A DNA stretch of 10,434 nt from Methyloglobulus sp. (GTDB taxonomy: Bacteria; Pseudomonadota; Gammaproteobacteria; Methylococcales; Methylomonadaceae), in the NCBI GenBank assembly GCA_013140405.1, contig JABFSV010000104.1:1-10434 (forward strand), written 5' to 3'. A model generated the notes under the pieces. That model saw only the letters and a list, made by a program, of their open reading frames with translations. It was not told the origin of the DNA and did not search any database. The translations under genes and the position numbers were made by a program. This document shows, piece after piece, positions 1 to 6,959 of the stretch; position 1 is the first letter of the stretch, and each line of letters begins with the position of its first letter.

Positions 1-353
1 TTATGGCTCAAGGCGGTGGCTTTGATGCCGCGTTCAAACAAAAAGAAACTCATGCCTCGATCAAAAATGAAGCGGACAATGGCTTGAAAAACGCACGCGG
101 CACCTTAGCTATGGCAAGAACCAACGACCCTAATTCGGCAACGGGGCAATTCTTTATCAACTTAAAAGATAATGGTTTTCTCGACCATACTAGCCCAACG
201 CCCAGTGGCTGGGGCTATGCCGTATTTGGTGAAGTGGTTGAAGGGATGGAAGTCGTTGATAAGATGGCTGAGCAACCAACAGGAAATAAAGGTGGCCATC
301 AAGATGTACCGAAAACTGACATCATCATCGAGAAAGCGGAAGTTGTAAAATAA
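1..353 (+). CDS. ppiB: Peptidyl-prolyl cis-trans isomerase B (cyclophilin), 5'-truncated by window edge
   Basis: This is the C-terminal two thirds of a cyclophilin, which catalyses cis-trans isomerisation of X-Pro bonds to help proteins fold. The visible part is about 116 residues, against roughly 164 for E. coli PpiB. It opens at the conserved F-M-x-Q-G-G-G-F segment of the active site, so the ATG at position 3 is an internal Met (the preceding codon ends in tt, consistent with Phe), not a start. Further cyclophilin hallmarks follow: K-N-E-A-x-N-G-L-K-N, R-G-T-L-A-M-A-R-T, S-A-T-G-Q-F-F-I-N and G-Y-A-V-F-G-E-V-V-E-G-M-x-V-V-D. The HQDVPK near the C-terminus is typical of PpiB, the short form. 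Any signal peptide would lie outside the window, so cytoplasmic (PpiB) versus periplasmic (PpiA) location is judged only from similarity. The gene is followed by a terminator and lpxH, the neighbour it also has in E. coli. Confidence 0.95.
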   Translation, partial: MAQGGGFDAAFKQKETHASIKNEADNGLKNARGTLAMARTNDPNSATGQFFINLKDNGFLDHTSPTPSGWGYAVFGEVVEGMEVVDKMAEQPTGNKGGHQDVPKTDIIIEKAEVVK

Positions 354-371
354 GCTACCGTTAAAAACATT

Positions 372-394
372 GAGCCTGTAACCCAGGCTCTTTT
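372..394 (+). terminator. Rho-independent terminator after ppiB
   Basis: A 7-bp perfect stem, GAGCCTG (372-378) with CAGGCTC (384-390), encloses a 5-base loop and is followed directly by TTTT (391-394). It lies 18 bases after the ppiB stop. The T-tract is short, so some readthrough into lpxH is plausible, and no clear separate lpxH promoter is visible. Confidence 0.8.
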
Positions 395-426
395 CCACCA
401 TCTCGTTAAACTACCCTTCCATTCAC

Positions 427-1152
427 TTGAAAAAAGAAAACCTGTTTATCTCCGACCTACATATCGCGTGGGATAAACCGGAAATCACCCAGCGTTTTTT
501 GCGTTTTCTGGACAACAGAGCAATCAAGGCAAGTGCCTTATATGTTTTGGGTGATCTTTTTGATGCTTGGGTGGGCGATGATGATTCCAGCCCACCTAAT
601 CCTAAAATCCGTGAATCCCTGAAACGGCTCACGGAGTCTGGCACCAAAATCTACTTCCAACAAGGCAATCGTGACTTTTTGTTAGGTGATAGATTTTGCG
701 ATGCGACTGGTATTATCCTGCTGGATGATCCTGTTGTGATCGACTTGTTCGGCGTGCCGACACTGCTTATGCACGGCGATTTATTGTGTACCGATGACCT
801 GCCCTACCAGGAATTTCGCAGCAAATCGCGCTCCCCTGAATGGCAGCAAGGCGTACTTTCCAAACCGCTGTTCGTTCGGTTGTTAGCCGCCCGTTGGTAT
901 CGCATTCGCAGTTATTTCCATAAGCGTAAAAAAACCCAGGAAATTATGGATGTCAATCAAGGCACTGTCACCGACATGATGGCAAAATTTAATTGTTTAC
1001 GCTTGATTCACGGACACACCCACCGCCCTAACATCCACAACTTTGAGATCAACGGCAAACCTGCCCAACGCTACGTTTTGGCGGCATGGACCAAAGACAA
1101 GGGTGAAGCGCTGGTTTGGGACGAAAATGGTTGTCATGTTGAGGTCGTATAA
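427..1152 (+). CDS. lpxH: UDP-2,3-diacylglucosamine diphosphatase LpxH
   Basis: LpxH is a peripheral inner-membrane metallophosphoesterase that hydrolyses UDP-2,3-diacylglucosamine to lipid X and UMP, the fourth step of lipid A synthesis. The 241-residue product matches the usual length of about 240. Calcineurin-like metal-site motifs are present in order: D10-L-H12, G-D43-L-F-D, G-N81-R-D, H116-G-D, and the C-terminal G-H-T-H block (H195-G-H197-T-H199). The LpxH-typical I-M-D-V-N-Q (residues 173-178) and L-C-T-D-D (120-124) are also present. The start is TTG at 427: no in-frame ATG lies between the terminator and the conserved LFISDLH block, and a start here gives an N-terminus only two residues longer than E. 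coli LpxH. No good Shine-Dalgarno sequence precedes it. The ppiB-lpxH order is conserved in Gammaproteobacteria. Presence of this gene implies a Gram-negative outer membrane with lipid A. Confidence 0.95.
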   Translation: MKKENLFISDLHIAWDKPEITQRFLRFLDNRAIKASALYVLGDLFDAWVGDDDSSPPNPKIRESLKRLTESGTKIYFQQGNRDFLLGDRFCDATGIILLDDPVVIDLFGVPTLLMHGDLLCTDDLPYQEFRSKSRSPEWQQGVLSKPLFVRLLAARWYRIRSYFHKRKKTQEIMDVNQGTVTDMMAKFNCLRLIHGHTHRPNIHNFEINGKPAQRYVLAAWTKDKGEALVWDENGCHVEVV

Positions 1153-1226
1153 TTGGTTTGTCCTTATCAATTAACATGATGAAGCACTATTTAAAAATAG
1201 CCGCATTGTGGGCGCGACATTAAAAT

Positions 1227-1254
1227 TTGACTTTTGTGGCAAAATCATTAAATC
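1227..1254 (+). promoter_or_regulatory. Possible sigma-70-like promoter for xoxF (weak)
   Basis: TTGACT at 1227-1232 resembles a -35 box. With a 16-base spacer the matching hexamer is TAAATC (1249-1254), a poor -10. Initiation here would leave a leader of about 120 bases before the xoxF start. The -35 is the only good consensus element in the 227-base gap, so the call is tentative. Confidence 0.25.
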
Positions 1255-1306
1255 TAGTAGGTGGCGTGAATAGTCCTGTACCCGAGGAGATAAGAATAAT
1301 CACCCC

Positions 1307-1326
1307 AAAAACTAATATTAGTCTTT
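1307..1326. promoter_or_regulatory. Palindrome in the xoxF leader, possible operator
   Basis: ACTAATATTAGT (1311-1322) is a perfect 12-base palindrome. After one mismatched pair the symmetry continues with AAA (1307-1309) against TTT (1324-1326). It lies 57 bases upstream of the xoxF ATG and is not followed by a terminator-like T-tract. Its symmetry suits a dimeric DNA-binding regulator, but the region is AT-rich and no known consensus was recognised. Confidence 0.35.
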
Positions 1327-1379
1327 AAAAATCATTATCAGTATTTTGTCGTACAACAAGATATCAGGAGAAAAATAAT

Positions 1380-3233
1380 ATGAAGAAGCCTCTTAAAAAC
1401 TGGCTAATTGCGTCGAGTGTAGCTGCGTTGATTGCTGCACCAGCAATAGCGACAGCGAATAGCGGAAATGAACAACTTTCTAAGAACCCAGCCAACTGGG
1501 CAATGTGGGGTGGTAACTACGCCGGTACTCGTTACAGCGAACTTTCGGACATCAATGTTGACAACGTAAAAACTCTGCAACCTGCATGGTCTTTCTCCAC
1601 AGGCGTTTTACGTGGACATGAAGGTGGCCCTATCGTTGTCAACGATATTATTTACATCCATACACCTTTCCCTAATACCGTGTATGCGATTGACCAAAAA
1701 ACCCAGGCTGTTATCTGGGAATACACACCAACTCAAGATGCAGATGTCACCATTCCTGTCATGTGCTGCGATACCGTTAACCGTGGCTTAGGTTACGGCG
1801 ATGGCAAAATCTTCTTACAACAATCTGATACTGTGTTGACAGCATTGGATGCAAAAACTGGCAAACGGATTTGGAGCGTACAAAACGGCGACCCAAAGTT
1901 GGGTATGACCAACACGTCTTCACCGTTAGTTGTTAATGACAATGTATTGACCGGTATTTCCGGTGGTGAATTTGGTGTACGCGGATTCTTGGCTGCTTAC
2001 AACATGAAAACCGGCAAACTGGCCTGGAAAGGTTACAGTATGGGCCCTGATTCAGACACTTTGATCAACCCTAGCAGCACCACAACTTGGGAAAATGGCA
2101 AAGTGACTCCAGTTGGCGCAGATTCCAGTGTAAAAACCTGGAAGGGCGACCAATGGAAGATCGGCGGCGGCACAACCTGGGGCTGGACTAGCTACGACCC
2201 TGAATTGAACTTGATCTATTACGGCTCAGGCAACCCATCTACTTGGAATCCTGTACAACGTCCTGGCGACAACAAGTGGTCTATGTCATTGTGGGCTCGT
2301 GATGCTGACACTGGTGCAGTAAAATGGGTATACCAAATGACTCCACATGATGAATGGGACTATGACGGTATCAACGAAACCGTACTGGTTGACCAAGAAG
2401 TTAAGGGCAAGATGCACAAAACCATCGTACATTTTGACCGTAATGGTTTTGGTTACACCTTGGATCGCGTCAACGGTGAATTGTTAGTTGCTGAAAAATT
2501 CGACAAATCAGTTAACTGGGCATCACATGTGGACATGAACTCTGGTCGTCCACAAGTGGTTTCTAAATACAGTACTGAGCAAAACGGCGAAGACGTAAAC
2601 AGCCAAGGCGTTTGCCCAGCTGCGTTAGGTTCTAAAAACCAACAGCCCGTATCGTACTCTCCACAAACTGGTTTGTTCTACATCTCAGGCAACCACTTGT
2701 GCATGGACTATGAACCATTCGCAGTTGATTACAAAGCGGGACAACCTTATGTAGGTGCCACATTAACCATGATGCCAGCTGGCGCTGATGTTATGACAGG
2801 CCAACCAGACGGCAGCACTAACCTCGGTCAGTTCACTGCTTATGATGCTAAAACTGGCAAAATTGCTTGGTCTAACAAAGAGCAATTCTCAGTTTGGTCT
2901 GGCTCATTGGCTACATCAGGTGGCGTTGTGTTCTACGGCACACTGGAAGGTTATCTGAAAGCAGTTGATGCCAAAACTGGTAAAGAACTTTATAAGTTCA
3001 AAACCCCATCAGGCATTATCGGAAACGTTAATACTTGGAAGTACAATGGCAAACAATATGTTGGCGTACTGTCAGGTATTGGTGGCTGGGCAGGTATTGG
3101 TATCGCTGCTGGATTAGACACCGGTAAAGACGACTCCAACACTGAAGGCTTGGGTGCTGTAGGCGCTTACAGAAGCTTAAGCTCTTACACCAAATTGGGC
3201 GGCACATTCACAGTGTTTGCACTACCTAACTAA
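1380..3233 (+). CDS. xoxF: Lanthanide-dependent PQQ methanol dehydrogenase XoxF
   Basis: Periplasmic quinoprotein that oxidises methanol to formaldehyde (XoxF enzymes can go on to formate) and passes electrons to a c-type cytochrome. The length of 617 residues is normal. Residues 1-26 form a Sec signal peptide (KK, hydrophobic core, A-T-A before N27). The body shows beta-propeller repeats of the D-A-K-T-G-K-x-x-W type, for example near residues 157-165, 489-497 and 530-537. The vicinal C129-C130 is the disulfide that sits against PQQ. E197 and N285 correspond to the metal ligands. In the W-D327-Y-D329-G motif, D327 is the catalytic Asp and D329 is the additional lanthanide ligand that is Ala in calcium-dependent MxaF, so this is XoxF and not MxaF. 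The sequence looks closest to the XoxF5 clade of methanotrophs (from memory). The start has a strong AGGAG at 1366-1370, 9 bases before the ATG. No xoxG or xoxJ is adjacent. A strong terminator makes it probably monocistronic. Confidence 0.97.
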   Translation: MKKPLKNWLIASSVAALIAAPAIATANSGNEQLSKNPANWAMWGGNYAGTRYSELSDINVDNVKTLQPAWSFSTGVLRGHEGGPIVVNDIIYIHTPFPNTVYAIDQKTQAVIWEYTPTQDADVTIPVMCCDTVNRGLGYGDGKIFLQQSDTVLTALDAKTGKRIWSVQNGDPKLGMTNTSSPLVVNDNVLTGISGGEFGVRGFLAAYNMKTGKLAWKGYSMGPDSDTLINPSSTTTWENGKVTPVGADSSVKTWKGDQWKIGGGTTWGWTSYDPELNLIYYGSGNPSTWNPVQRPGDNKWSMSLWARDADTGAVKWVYQMTPHDEWDYDGINETVLVDQEVKGKMHKTIVHFDRNGFGYTLDRVNGELLVAEKFDKSVNWASHVDMNSGRPQVVSKYSTEQNGEDVNSQGVCPAALGSKNQQPVSYSPQTGLFYISGNHLCMDYEPFAVDYKAGQPYVGATLTMMPAGADVMTGQPDGSTNLGQFTAYDAKTGKIAWSNKEQFSVWSGSLATSGGVVFYGTLEGYLKAVDAKTGKELYKFKTPSGIIGNVNTWKYNGKQYVGVLSGIGGWAGIGIAAGLDTGKDDSNTEGLGAVGAYRSLSSYTKLGGTFTVFALPN

Positions 3234-3258
3234 TCAGTCTTTCCTGATTGTGTTAACT

Positions 3259-3292
3259 AAAAACCCTGGTCAGTACTGACCAGGGTTTTTTT
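3259..3292 (+). terminator. Strong palindromic terminator after xoxF
   Basis: A 12-bp perfect stem, 3261-3272 with 3277-3288 (core CCCTGGTCAG), has a GTAC loop and runs into a T-tract at 3286-3292. The A residues before it (3259-3260) can extend the stem to 14 bp. It starts 25 bases after the xoxF stop. Such a strong signal suits a highly transcribed gene and insulates the downstream transketolase gene. Confidence 0.93.
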
Positions 3293-3413
3293 ATGCCTGC
3301 TAAATTGATATTCCCCCAAATCATTGCCTATCCGATAAGGAAAAACTTTACCAAATCAGCTAATTTTGAGAACATAGGCCTGAAAGTATTGGGTTAACTG
3401 AGAGGGTCACACG

Positions 3414-3472
3414 ACTTATCAAAACTCCACTTATCACCAAGATAGTTGTTGCGTGCCATGCAACGATAACTA
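3414..3472 (+). promoter_or_regulatory. Direct repeat plus hairpin upstream of the transketolase gene
   Basis: ACTTATCA occurs twice, at 3414-3421 and 3429-3436, 15 bases apart start to start. Just downstream, TAGTTGTTGC (3443-3452) can pair with GCAAC (3460-3464) and AACTA (3468-3472), leaving a 3-base bulge (GAT): a 10-bp hairpin with a 7-base loop. The hairpin ends 30 bases before the ATG at 3503 and has no T-tract, so it is not a terminator. The repeats could be paired activator sites and the hairpin an operator or mRNA structure. No known consensus was recognised. The rest of the 269-base gap between the two genes shows nothing else beyond the xoxF terminator. Confidence 0.35.
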
Positions 3473-3502
3473 AGAACAACATTCAACACACGAGAGATTA
3501 CC

Positions 3503-5404
3503 ATGACAAACTTCCCCATCGATCTTGACAGCTATCAGCGCATTAGCCTTAACCCAAGCAGTGCCACGCTCACGCCTGAGCAAAAAGCCAGCCTGAAGCA
3601 CAACATCCAGCTTTGTCGTGATGCTATCGTCTTTTTTACCGCAACTGGCGCTGCAAGAGGCGTAGGCGGACACACAGGCGGCCCGTACGACACCGTGCCG
3701 GAAGTCATGATTATGGATGCGCTGTTCCGTGGCTCAGACAAATTTATTCCGACTTTCTTTGATGAAGCAGGACATCGTGTTGCCACCCAATACCTGATGT
3801 CAGTATTAAACGGCGATATGCCTGCCGAAAAATTAACCCAATACCGCGCTGCTCATTCACATCTGCCAGGCCATCCAGAATTAGGTTTTACCCCAGGCGT
3901 TAAATTCAGCTCAGGCCGTTTAGGCCACATGTGGCCTTATGTCAACGGTGTAGCCATTGCCAATCCAAACAAAGTACTGTTCTGCTTGGGTTCAGACGGC
4001 TCTCAACAAGAAGGCGACGATGCCGAAGCAGCACGATTAGCCGTTGCCCAAGGCTTGAACGTGAAATTGATTATCGACGATAACGATGTCACTATCGCAG
4101 GTCATCCGTCTAAATACCTGACCGGTTGCTCAACTGCAAAAACCTTGGCAGGTCATGGTTTGACCGTATTGGAAGGCGACGGCGAAGATCTCGACAGCCT
4201 GTATGCGAACATCTGCAAAGCCATCAATACTGACGGCCCAGTTGCCATCATTAACCATCGCAAAATGTGTCCTGGCATCGTCGGGTTGGAAGGTTCAACC
4301 CACGGTCACGATGTTGTATCCGTAAAAGTTGCCCTGGAATATCTGGAAACACGCGGACACACTGCCGCTGTTGAGTTCTTGAAAGCTGTGGTTGCACCTA
4401 AGAACACCGATACTTTCTTGGGTTCAAGTGATAAGTGGGATGCTAACCGTAACGTCTTTGGCGATGCTGTCGTTGCGGTCATGAACGGCATGAGCGAAGC
4501 AGACCGTAAAGCAAAAGTCCGCGTCATTGACTCCGACTTGGAAGGTTCTTGCGGTTTGCACAAAATCCACGCTGCATTCCCAGACTCTTTCATTTCTTCC
4601 GGCATCATGGAGCGCGGTAACTTCTCCGCTGCTGCTGGTTTCGGCATGGAAGCGGGCAAACAAGGTATTTTCGGCACGTTCAGTGCATTCCTCGAAATGC
4701 TGATGTCCGAAATCACCATGGCGCGTTTGAACAACTCCAACGTGTTGAGCCATTTCTCGCACTCCGGTATTGACGACATGGCGGACAACACGTGCCATTT
4801 TGGTTTGAACAACATGTTCGCCGACAACGGTTTGTCTGATGGCTATGCGACTGGCTTGTACTTCCCAGCCGACCCTAACCAAATGAAAGCAGTTGTGGAA
4901 AAGATTTTCTTTGATCCAGGCTTACGTTTCGTGTTCTCAACCCGTTCTAAAACTCCGCTAATTTTGGACGACAAAGGCAACGAATTCTTCGGCGGTGATT
5001 ACAAATTCGTTCCGGGCAAAGACGAAGTTGTCCGCGAAGGCACACAAGGCTATGTCATCGCCTTCGGAGAAACGTTGTACCGTGCATTAGATGCAGTAGA
5101 ACGCTTGAAAGCTGAAGGAATTGATGTAGGCTTAATCAACAAACCAACCTTGAATACTATCGACGAAGACATGCTTGCCAAAGTTGGCAAGTCACCGGTG
5201 GTGCTGGTTGTTGAATCTTTCAACAAGAAAACAGGCTTGGGTAGCCGCTATGGTTCTTGGCTGCTGGAACGCGGGTTTACACCAAAATTCGCACATTTAG
5301 GCACATACAAAGAAGGTTGTGGTGGACTTTGGGAGCAATTTCCGCACCAAGGCATTGATCCTGTAGGTATTATGAAAAAAGTTAAAGAATTGCTGAAAAA
5401 ATAA
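3503..5404 (+). CDS. Divergent transketolase-family protein (TPP-dependent)
   Basis: Transketolases move a two-carbon ketol unit between sugar phosphates using thiamine diphosphate. At 633 residues this is near the family's usual 620-670. Three domains are visible in order. The TPP-binding domain (about 30-270) has G-H57-T-G-G-P and the cofactor motif G-S-D165-G-S-Q-Q-E-G-D-D ending at D192-D-N-D. The pyrimidine-binding domain (about 337-500) has the activating Glu in the G-I-M-E370-R-G-N segment and an F-S-H420-S-G-I-D-D loop. The C-terminal domain (about 515-633) is of transketolase type. The motifs differ from standard TktA (for example GHTGGPYDTVPE instead of GHPGxPxG), so substrate specificity is open: canonical transketolase for the RuMP/pentose cycle is likely, and a formaldehyde-accepting (dihydroxyacetone-synthase-like) role cannot be excluded. 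It is not DXS, because the DXS motifs are absent. The ATG at 3503 has a modest GAGAG (3492-3496) before it. Location downstream of xoxF fits one-carbon assimilation. Confidence 0.85.
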   Translation: MTNFPIDLDSYQRISLNPSSATLTPEQKASLKHNIQLCRDAIVFFTATGAARGVGGHTGGPYDTVPEVMIMDALFRGSDKFIPTFFDEAGHRVATQYLMSVLNGDMPAEKLTQYRAAHSHLPGHPELGFTPGVKFSSGRLGHMWPYVNGVAIANPNKVLFCLGSDGSQQEGDDAEAARLAVAQGLNVKLIIDDNDVTIAGHPSKYLTGCSTAKTLAGHGLTVLEGDGEDLDSLYANICKAINTDGPVAIINHRKMCPGIVGLEGSTHGHDVVSVKVALEYLETRGHTAAVEFLKAVVAPKNTDTFLGSSDKWDANRNVFGDAVVAVMNGMSEADRKAKVRVIDSDLEGSCGLHKIHAAFPDSFISSGIMERGNFSAAAGFGMEAGKQGIFGTFSAFLEMLMSEITMARLNNSNVLSHFSHSGIDDMADNTCHFGLNNMFADNGLSDGYATGLYFPADPNQMKAVVEKIFFDPGLRFVFSTRSKTPLILDDKGNEFFGGDYKFVPGKDEVVREGTQGYVIAFGETLYRALDAVERLKAEGIDVGLINKPTLNTIDEDMLAKVGKSPVVLVVESFNKKTGLGSRYGSWLLERGFTPKFAHLGTYKEGCGGLWEQFPHQGIDPVGIMKKVKELLKK

Positions 5405-5422
5405 TCAATTCTGACTAAATAA

Positions 5423-5450
5423 AAAAAGGCCACTAAAACGTGGCCTTTTT
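5423..5450. terminator. Bidirectional terminator between convergent genes
   Basis: AAAAAGGCCAC (5423-5433) pairs perfectly with GTGGCCTTTTT (5440-5450) around a 6-base loop. Both strands end in a T-tract, because seven A residues (5421-5427) lie on the left arm. It sits 18 bases after the transketolase stop and 16 bases beyond the minus-strand EAL gene stop, so it can end both transcripts. Confidence 0.92.
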
Positions 5451-5466
5451 CTTATGCGCTCCGCTT

Positions 5467-6720
5467 TTAATCCACCATTGGATCAAACAACATTTCCGGT
5501 TTCCCAGTGAAATAACCTTGGGCAAAATCAACACCCAGTTCCTTTAGTTTTGCCAACTGTTGGGCATTCTCAACATATTCCGCAATCGTTTTTCGACCAT
5601 AGAGTTTGGCGGCAGACGTTATAAAATTAATCACCAATTCAGAATACGGCTCAACCAAAAAATTATTGATGAACGAACCGTCAATTTTCAAAAAATCGAC
5701 ATTAAACTTGGACAAATTTGCCAAGTTACTTGAACCAATACCAATATCGTCCAAAGATAGCTGACAACCCAATCGATTTTTCAATAAATTCATGAAGTGG
5801 ATGGCTTGCTTGTAGTCCCGGTCAGCAACAGTTTCAGTAATTTCAAAACAAACCTGCTCAGGATTAACACCAAACTGCTTGAATTCTTTTTGCAAAAGAT
5901 CAATAAACGGGCTGTAGCGAATCGTACTTCCAGAAATATTGAGTGAATACACAGCATTTGTTTGCCGTTGTTGGGCAAAAAAACGGCAAAATTGATGTAC
6001 CACGTAAAAATCAACCTCCCGGCTGACATGGAATAATTCGGCGGTTTGCAAAAACCGGCCTTCCAAATCGATGATGCCTTTCTGGTTTTTATAACGCAGC
6101 AATACTTCATACTTTTGTCCGTCCACCGCTTGCTGGGCTATGGGTACAATAGGCTGGGCAAACAGCACAAAAGACTGGTTTTTCAAACCTTCCGTTATGA
6201 CTGGAAGCAAACTTAACGAGTCGTAATAATCATGAAGTATGGGATCATCATGCTCGATGAGTTTTACTATGCTGTTTCCTGTGCGCCTGGCCTGGAATAA
6301 GGCCTCATCCACGGCAGCCAATATTCTTTCGGTTGTTTTATATTCCGGCGACAGGGGCGTTACACCAATAATTAATTTTGGATAATAACTTACGCCCTCA
6401 ATGTCCACCGATTGATTATCTAACAACTGAGCCAAGTCTTCCGCAATCTCAAGGCATTCTTTGACTGGCAGCTTTAGGATGACAGCAAACCGGTTCCATC
6501 CTAACTTGCCCATGCAAGCATTTGGCAGGTGCTTAATCCTGTTGTATATAATCAGTTGAATGGCGCTTATAAGCTGTTCTTCCGCCGTAATACCTTGCAA
6601 TAAACTGGCGATTTTAGGCGCGTGGTTGATTTCCGTATAAATTAAGGTGTGATGGGGATCATTACTTGATGAAATTTGTCCAATTGTCTGAATAAAGGAA
6701 GGGCGAGTTAATAAATTCAT
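5467..6720 (-). CDS. Cyclic-di-GMP phosphodiesterase with degenerate GGDEF and intact EAL domain
   Basis: Predicted cytoplasmic signalling enzyme that hydrolyses c-di-GMP to pGpG. Using the ATG at 6720 the product is 417 residues with no membrane segment or other sensor domain. Residues 1-155 resemble a GGDEF fold, but the signature is L-G-W-N-R-F (73-78), so cyclase activity is not expected; this half may be regulatory. Residues 175-417 are an EAL domain with all key residues visible: E205-V-L, N261, F-E293-I-T-E-T, D324-D325, K345-I-D, E381 and Q401-G-Y. It should therefore be catalytically competent, though the signature is EVL rather than EAL. A TTG at 6756 would add 12 residues (basic and Asn-rich). 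Neither start has a convincing ribosome binding site; ATG is preferred. Convergent with the transketolase gene and divergent from the VTT gene, so it is its own transcription unit. Its target process (motility, biofilm) cannot be told from context. Confidence 0.9.
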   Translation of the reverse strand: MNLLTRPSFIQTIGQISSSNDPHHTLIYTEINHAPKIASLLQGITAEEQLISAIQLIIYNRIKHLPNACMGKLGWNRFAVILKLPVKECLEIAEDLAQLLDNQSVDIEGVSYYPKLIIGVTPLSPEYKTTERILAAVDEALFQARRTGNSIVKLIEHDDPILHDYYDSLSLLPVITEGLKNQSFVLFAQPIVPIAQQAVDGQKYEVLLRYKNQKGIIDLEGRFLQTAELFHVSREVDFYVVHQFCRFFAQQRQTNAVYSLNISGSTIRYSPFIDLLQKEFKQFGVNPEQVCFEITETVADRDYKQAIHFMNLLKNRLGCQLSLDDIGIGSSNLANLSKFNVDFLKIDGSFINNFLVEPYSELVINFITSAAKLYGRKTIAEYVENAQQLAKLKELGVDFAQGYFTGKPEMLFDPMVD

Positions 6721-6779
6721 GTTATTGGACTGCTTATTGGTCTTGTTTTTCCGCAACTATCTAGGCGTATGCGTCTGAC

Positions 6780-6808
6780 AGCATATTAAATTTAACTGTA
6801 ACGTACAA
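6780..6808 (-). promoter_or_regulatory. Possible promoter of the EAL gene
   Basis: Read on the minus strand, TTGTAC (6808-6803) and TATGCT (6785-6780) are separated by 17 bases. Each hexamer matches consensus at only three to four positions. It would give a leader of roughly 50 bases before the ATG at 6720. The -35 overlaps the inverted repeat ACGTA-CAA-TACGT (6801-6813). Confidence 0.3.
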
Positions 6809-6813
6809 TACGT
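6801..6813. repeat. Short inverted repeat in the divergent promoter region
   Basis: ACGTA (6801-6805) and its complement TACGT (6809-6813) flank CAA. It overlaps the proposed -35 of the leftward EAL gene, which would suit a repressor site. It is short enough to occur by chance. Confidence 0.3.
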
Positions 6814-6872
6814 ATAACTACTTAGTGAATAGACAATTATCACGGACAAGTAATTTTTTTGATATTACATCA

Positions 6873-6895
6873 ACCAGTAACTGTGCTGGTATATT
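6873..6895 (+). promoter_or_regulatory. Extended -10 promoter for the VTT/oxidoreductase pair, with overlapping inverted repeat
   Basis: TGGTATATT (6887-6895) fits an extended -10 element (TG-n-TATATT), with no good -35 at standard spacing. Transcription would start near 6902, about 58 bases before the ATG. An inverted repeat, ACCAG (6873-6877) with CTGGT (6886-6890), overlaps the left edge of the -10, and a nested CAGT-A-ACTG (6875-6883) lies inside it. That arrangement is what a repressor site would look like. Confidence 0.4.
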
Positions 6896-6959
6896 CAGCG
6901 TCAGTAAAACATAATGCACAGGGCGAAATTGTTAAAACATTAAAAATCAGGGGCTGACC

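Noticed and set aside
1176..1223. A 15-codon open frame (ATG at 1176) upstream of xoxF, as a possible leader peptide
   Set aside because: No ribosome binding site, no run of regulatory codons and no attenuator-like hairpin after it; probably chance.
1261..1300. A riboswitch in the xoxF leader (purine-rich stretch with CCCGAGGAG)
   Set aside because: No known riboswitch consensus could be matched, and only a 3-4 bp stem (TCCT with AGGA) is visible.
1380..3233. Calling the methanol dehydrogenase MxaF (calcium type)
   Set aside because: The position two residues after the catalytic Asp is Asp (W-D-Y-D-G) rather than Ala, and no mxaJGI genes follow.
4306..4827. A 173-codon open frame on the minus strand inside the transketolase gene (and a 152-codon one at 4424-4882)
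   Set aside because: Both are fully antisense to a well-supported enzyme gene, have Cys/Ser-rich or Val/His-rich compositions typical of shadow frames, and show no recognisable motif.
3503..5404. Calling the TPP enzyme 1-deoxyxylulose-5-phosphate synthase
   Set aside because: The length is similar, but the DXS N-terminal and Y-P-H-K motifs are absent and the domain motifs follow transketolase.
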